A stretch of 64,000 nt of DNA from Acidobacteriota bacterium (GTDB lineage Bacteria; Acidobacteriota; Terriglobia; Bryobacterales; Bryobacteraceae): the NCBI GenBank assembly GCA_025350695.1, contig JANXXI010000186.1, forward strand, positions 1 to 64,000. Direction: 5' to 3'. Below the pieces are notes generated by a model. That model was not told the origin of the DNA. It did not search any database and worked only from the letters and a program-made list of their open reading frames with translations. The translations under genes were made by a program, and so were the position numbers. This document shows positions 61,427 to 64,000 of this stretch, one piece after another (within the stretch, counting starts at the first letter, position 1; every line of letters begins with the position of its first letter).

Positions 61427-63403
61427 GTGAAACCTGATACCGCTCCGCGCGAACTCACCGTCAAGGCTGTCATCCTCGGCCTGTTCCTGTCTTTGGTCTT
61501 CGGCGCCGCCAACGCCTATTTAGGCTTGAAAGCCGGACAAACCGTCTCAGCCACAATTCCGGCGGCCGTAATCGCCATGGCCATCTTCCGCTTGCCGTGG
61601 TTCAAAGGAACAGTTCTCGAACAAAACATCGCCCGGACGGCGGCCAGCGTAGGTGAAGCGCTAGTCGCCGGCGCCATCTTCACCCTGCCCGCGTTCGTCA
61701 TCACCGGCATGTGGACCAACTTAAAGGCAAACTATTGGGAGGCCTCCGCCATTCTCTGCGCCGGCGGTTTGATCGGCGTGTTTTTCATCATTCTGCTCCG
61801 CCGCCCGCTCTGTGTTGAAGCAAATTTGCCCTGGCCGGAAAGCGTGGCCAGCGTCGAAATTGTAAAGGCCGGCCAAGCGGAAGATTCCGCCGCACCGCGC
61901 TTGGTATTCGGTTCCATGGCCTTGGGCGCCCTCATTCAAGTCTTCAAAAGCGACAAAGGAATTCCCGTAATGAAGGAACTGGTCGAAGGTTTCCTGCCGT
62001 TTCCTAAAGCAGTCGTGACACATTTCGGTTTCGACAAAGTGCCTCTCGGCAAAGTAACCCATCTCGGCGGCATCTCGTGGGCCACTCCCGCACTGTCTCC
62101 CGCGTTGATCGGCATCGGCTACATTATCGGACCTGAATACGCCTCAGTCACCGTGGCCGGTGGCGTCCTCGCCTGGTGGGTCCTCATTCCCCTGCTTCTT
62201 TTTTTTGATCCCGATTTCGCCACGCGGTTAGGCGGCGTCGACAAAGTTACCGGACCCACGGCTTCTTTCACCATCTGGTACAACGTCGTACGGCCATTAG
62301 CAGTCGGCATGATGTTAGTGGCAGCAGCCCGGACATTGTTCAGCATGCGGGCAATGCTCGTGGAATCCTTGCGCGGAGCCTGGAACGCCTCACGGAATTC
62401 CTCAGGGCCAGTTACCCTGGACCCCACTGAGCAGGACATTCCCCCGCGATGGGTTATCGGAATTTCGGTTGTGTTAACCATCGCCCTGGCCGGCATCTAT
62501 CATTCGTTCACCAAGGAATGGCCTTCGGCGATTGCCGCCGCCATCGTGATGGCCTTCGCTGGTTTTGTTCTTTCCGCTGTTGGCGGATACCTCGGCGGGT
62601 TGGTCGGCGTTTCCAACCAACCTACTTCGGGATTGACGCTGTCGGCATTAGTGCTGGCTGCCCTCGTGATGATTTCGATGGGCGTTAACGGACCCGAAGG
62701 CGTGGCTGCCGTACTCGGCGTGGCGGGCGTTGTTTGCGTCGCCGTTTCCACGTCTGGTTCCTTGCTGCAGGACTTGAAAGCCGGCCATTTGCTCGGCGGC
62801 ACACCTTGGAAAATGCAAGTCGTTGAGATCATCGCCGTGGTCGTTCTCTCCTTCTTCTTGTTGGGTCCAATTATCGCGCTCCATGAAGCGAACCTCGCCA
62901 CTGGCGGCATCGGCGGACGTGATTTGCCGGCGCCGCAAGCCGGGTTAATGGCGCAACTCGCCGTGGGTATCGTCAATGGCGACATGGCCTGGGGGTTGCT
63001 GGGCGCCGGCGCCGCGCTCGGTGTCGCTCTTATTTTGTGCGGGGCCAAAGCGCCGATGCTCATCGCTGTCGGAATGTATTTACCGTTTGACACCTCAGCG
63101 GCCATCTTCGCGGGCGGCGCCATTCAATTGGTGGCCCAGAAATTCCTCAAGTCCGCCACAATCGAAAGCAAAGCAAAAGCCGAGGAAACCGGTACCCTGC
63201 TGGCCTCCGGCTTAATTGCAGGAGAGGCGATCGCGGGAATTATTCTTGCCGTAACTTTCTTGGCCGGCTTGCCATATATCGCCAAACCGGGATTGAATGC
63301 GACAATGGAAGCGTGGCTATCTTTGGTTGCCTTCGCCGGATTGGCGGCCCTCCTGATTGGGTTGCCGGCCCAGAATGCAAAACGCCAAAAAATAATTAAG
63401 TAA
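61427..63403 (+). CDS. OPT-family oligopeptide transporter
   Basis: 658 residues with about 15 predicted membrane helices. Typical OPT/YSL blocks: LTVKAVILGLFLSLVFGAAN near the start, AYLGLKAGQTVSATIPAAV, NIARTAASVGEALVAGAIF and the late SGLIAGEAIAGIILAV. These carriers bring in peptides or metal-chelate complexes by proton symport. The frame is open back to 61310, but that part covers the intergenic hairpins. The GTG at 61427 gives the family N-terminus. No ribosome-binding site is visible, and a TACACT lies about 12 bases before the GTG, so a very short leader is possible. Confidence 0.92.
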   Translation: MKPDTAPRELTVKAVILGLFLSLVFGAANAYLGLKAGQTVSATIPAAVIAMAIFRLPWFKGTVLEQNIARTAASVGEALVAGAIFTLPAFVITGMWTNLKANYWEASAILCAGGLIGVFFIILLRRPLCVEANLPWPESVASVEIVKAGQAEDSAAPRLVFGSMALGALIQVFKSDKGIPVMKELVEGFLPFPKAVVTHFGFDKVPLGKVTHLGGISWATPALSPALIGIGYIIGPEYASVTVAGGVLAWWVLIPLLLFFDPDFATRLGGVDKVTGPTASFTIWYNVVRPLAVGMMLVAAARTLFSMRAMLVESLRGAWNASRNSSGPVTLDPTEQDIPPRWVIGISVVLTIALAGIYHSFTKEWPSAIAAAIVMAFAGFVLSAVGGYLGGLVGVSNQPTSGLTLSALVLAALVMISMGVNGPEGVAAVLGVAGVVCVAVSTSGSLLQDLKAGHLLGGTPWKMQVVEIIAVVVLSFFLLGPIIALHEANLATGGIGGRDLPAPQAGLMAQLAVGIVNGDMAWGLLGAGAALGVALILCGAKAPMLIAVGMYLPFDTSAAIFAGGAIQLVAQKFLKSATIESKAKAEETGTLLASGLIAGEAIAGIILAVTFLAGLPYIAKPGLNATMEAWLSLVAFAGLAALLIGLPAQNAKRQKIIK

Positions 63404-63414
63404 AAGTTCCCTTC

Positions 63415-64000
63415 ATGAGTGAGTATTTTAGGATTTATCGTCCCCAACTTCTGATGTATTGCGCGGCGCCATGCTTGTTGGCATTCCTACTTCTCGTCGC
63501 GGCCTTTTTCTACACCAGGCAGTCTGAGCCTTATCGTGAGCGCGGCGTGGAAACGTTGGCTATTGTGCGGGACATCTCGCCCCGGCCCAATCTGAAGGCG
63601 GAGCTAAAGTATTATTTCATTCATAACTCTCAACCCCGCGAGTACACGCGTGTGGTGCCTTCGGAATGGAAGTTGATGGCCGATACGAGGCGTCAAATTC
63701 CGGTGACCTACTTGCGCGAGAATCCTGATCTTCACATGATTGGCGCTATCCAGGATATTCAAAGATTGGATGCACCCGCCGATTACATGCGGATAGCGGC
63801 CCTGCTTCTTTTTCTTGCTGCAATTGGCTATTTCGTCAAGCTTGTTGTTCACATCAAAAATTCATTGAACATGATTCTGAATGGCAGCGCAGTGGTTGCC
63901 GTCGTGTCTGCGCGCAACAACGATCCAGTGCGGAAAGTAAAGCCCAATCAGATCAGTTATCACTTTAACGGGCCGGATGGAAGATGGTATGAAGGGCGTT
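63415..64000 (+). CDS. Membrane protein with two helices flanking an extracytoplasmic region (3' end outside window)
   Basis: An open frame from ATG 63415 to the window edge, at least 195 residues. A membrane helix (about 13-33, LMYCAAPCLLAFLLLVAAFF), then a soluble loop (about 35-122) with LAIVRDISPRPN and ELKYYFIHNSQPREY, a second helix (about 123-143, RIAALLLFLAAIGYFVKLVV), and another similar soluble module (VVAVVSARNNDP, QISYHFNGPDGRWYEG). The pattern of repeated SH3-like beta modules between helices resembles DUF3592 proteins. Function unknown. It begins eleven bases after the transporter stop, so they are probably cotranscribed. Confidence 0.75.
   Translation, partial: MSEYFRIYRPQLLMYCAAPCLLAFLLLVAAFFYTRQSEPYRERGVETLAIVRDISPRPNLKAELKYYFIHNSQPREYTRVVPSEWKLMADTRRQIPVTYLRENPDLHMIGAIQDIQRLDAPADYMRIAALLLFLAAIGYFVKLVVHIKNSLNMILNGSAVVAVVSARNNDPVRKVKPNQISYHFNGPDGRWYEGR

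Overview
The window most resembles a chromosomal segment of an acidobacterium of the Bryobacter/Solibacter type. The family signs are an Oar-like receptor with an N-terminal carboxypeptidase-regulatory domain (7930-10692, -), a giant SBBP-repeat protein ending in what looks like the TIGR03437 'Solibacter' C-terminal domain (33772-36993), an acidobacterial VWFA-related protein (51188-52195), an ECF sigma factor of the TIGR02999 kind (13586-14158) and many lineage-specific exported proteins. These assignments come from reading the translations; no database search was run.

Layout. Positions 1-4711: the end of a SEC-C motif gene (perhaps secA), an ECF sigma/anti-sigma/DUF3106 operon, and a full-length homodimeric pyruvate dehydrogenase E1 (aceE). 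Positions 4804-7933: an ornithine-cyclodeaminase-family gene, a BON-OmpA protein and a decayed coiled-coil/helix-hairpin-helix gene. Positions 7930-13094 (minus): a compact operon of a HExxH metallopeptidase, two TlpA-like thioredoxins and the Oar-like receptor. Positions 13151-24210 (plus): a SlyD-like PPIase, a second ECF sigma with a TPR membrane protein, two tiny zinc-ribbon proteins, an MsbA-like ABC exporter, an exported unknown, then valS-nadC-birA and a coiled-coil unknown with overlapping or adjoining ends. Positions 24275-28851 (minus): a small secreted protein with a decayed tandem copy, an operon of ECF sigma, histidine kinase and response regulator, and a cold-shock gene with a structured leader. 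Positions 28852-29758 hold an eroded gene.

Positions 29759-43057 are mostly housekeeping: quinone oxidoreductase, Xaa-Pro peptidase, accB-accC (served by the birA product), the SBBP giant, a CBM9-like protein, a YjbQ protein, divergent queA and tsaD, a large predicted alpha/beta hydrolase and an Mrp ATPase. Positions 43401-44084 contain two frame-shifted genes, an antitoxin-like one and a retropepsin-like one. Positions 44097-47476 (minus) are sdhC-sdhA-sdhB. Positions 47738-52195 pair a 1134-residue exported TPR protein with the VWFA protein. Positions 52248-57972 (minus) hold a shortened acyl-CoA-synthetase-like protein, a small unknown, an aminotransferase, a lytic transglycosylase and a GAF-like protein. 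The right end has a second CBM9-like protein, a two-repeat secreted protein, an aldo/keto reductase translationally coupled to an AbrB/RelE-type toxin-antitoxin pair, an OPT-family transporter and a membrane protein cut by the window edge.

The most notable points beyond ordinary annotation are five eroded or frame-shifted genes whose original reading frames can be followed, the metallopeptidase-thioredoxin-receptor operon, the sigma factor placed in a two-component operon, and paired intergenic hairpins near 43.1 and 61.3 kb. No tRNA, rRNA, insertion sequence, prophage or CRISPR array was seen.
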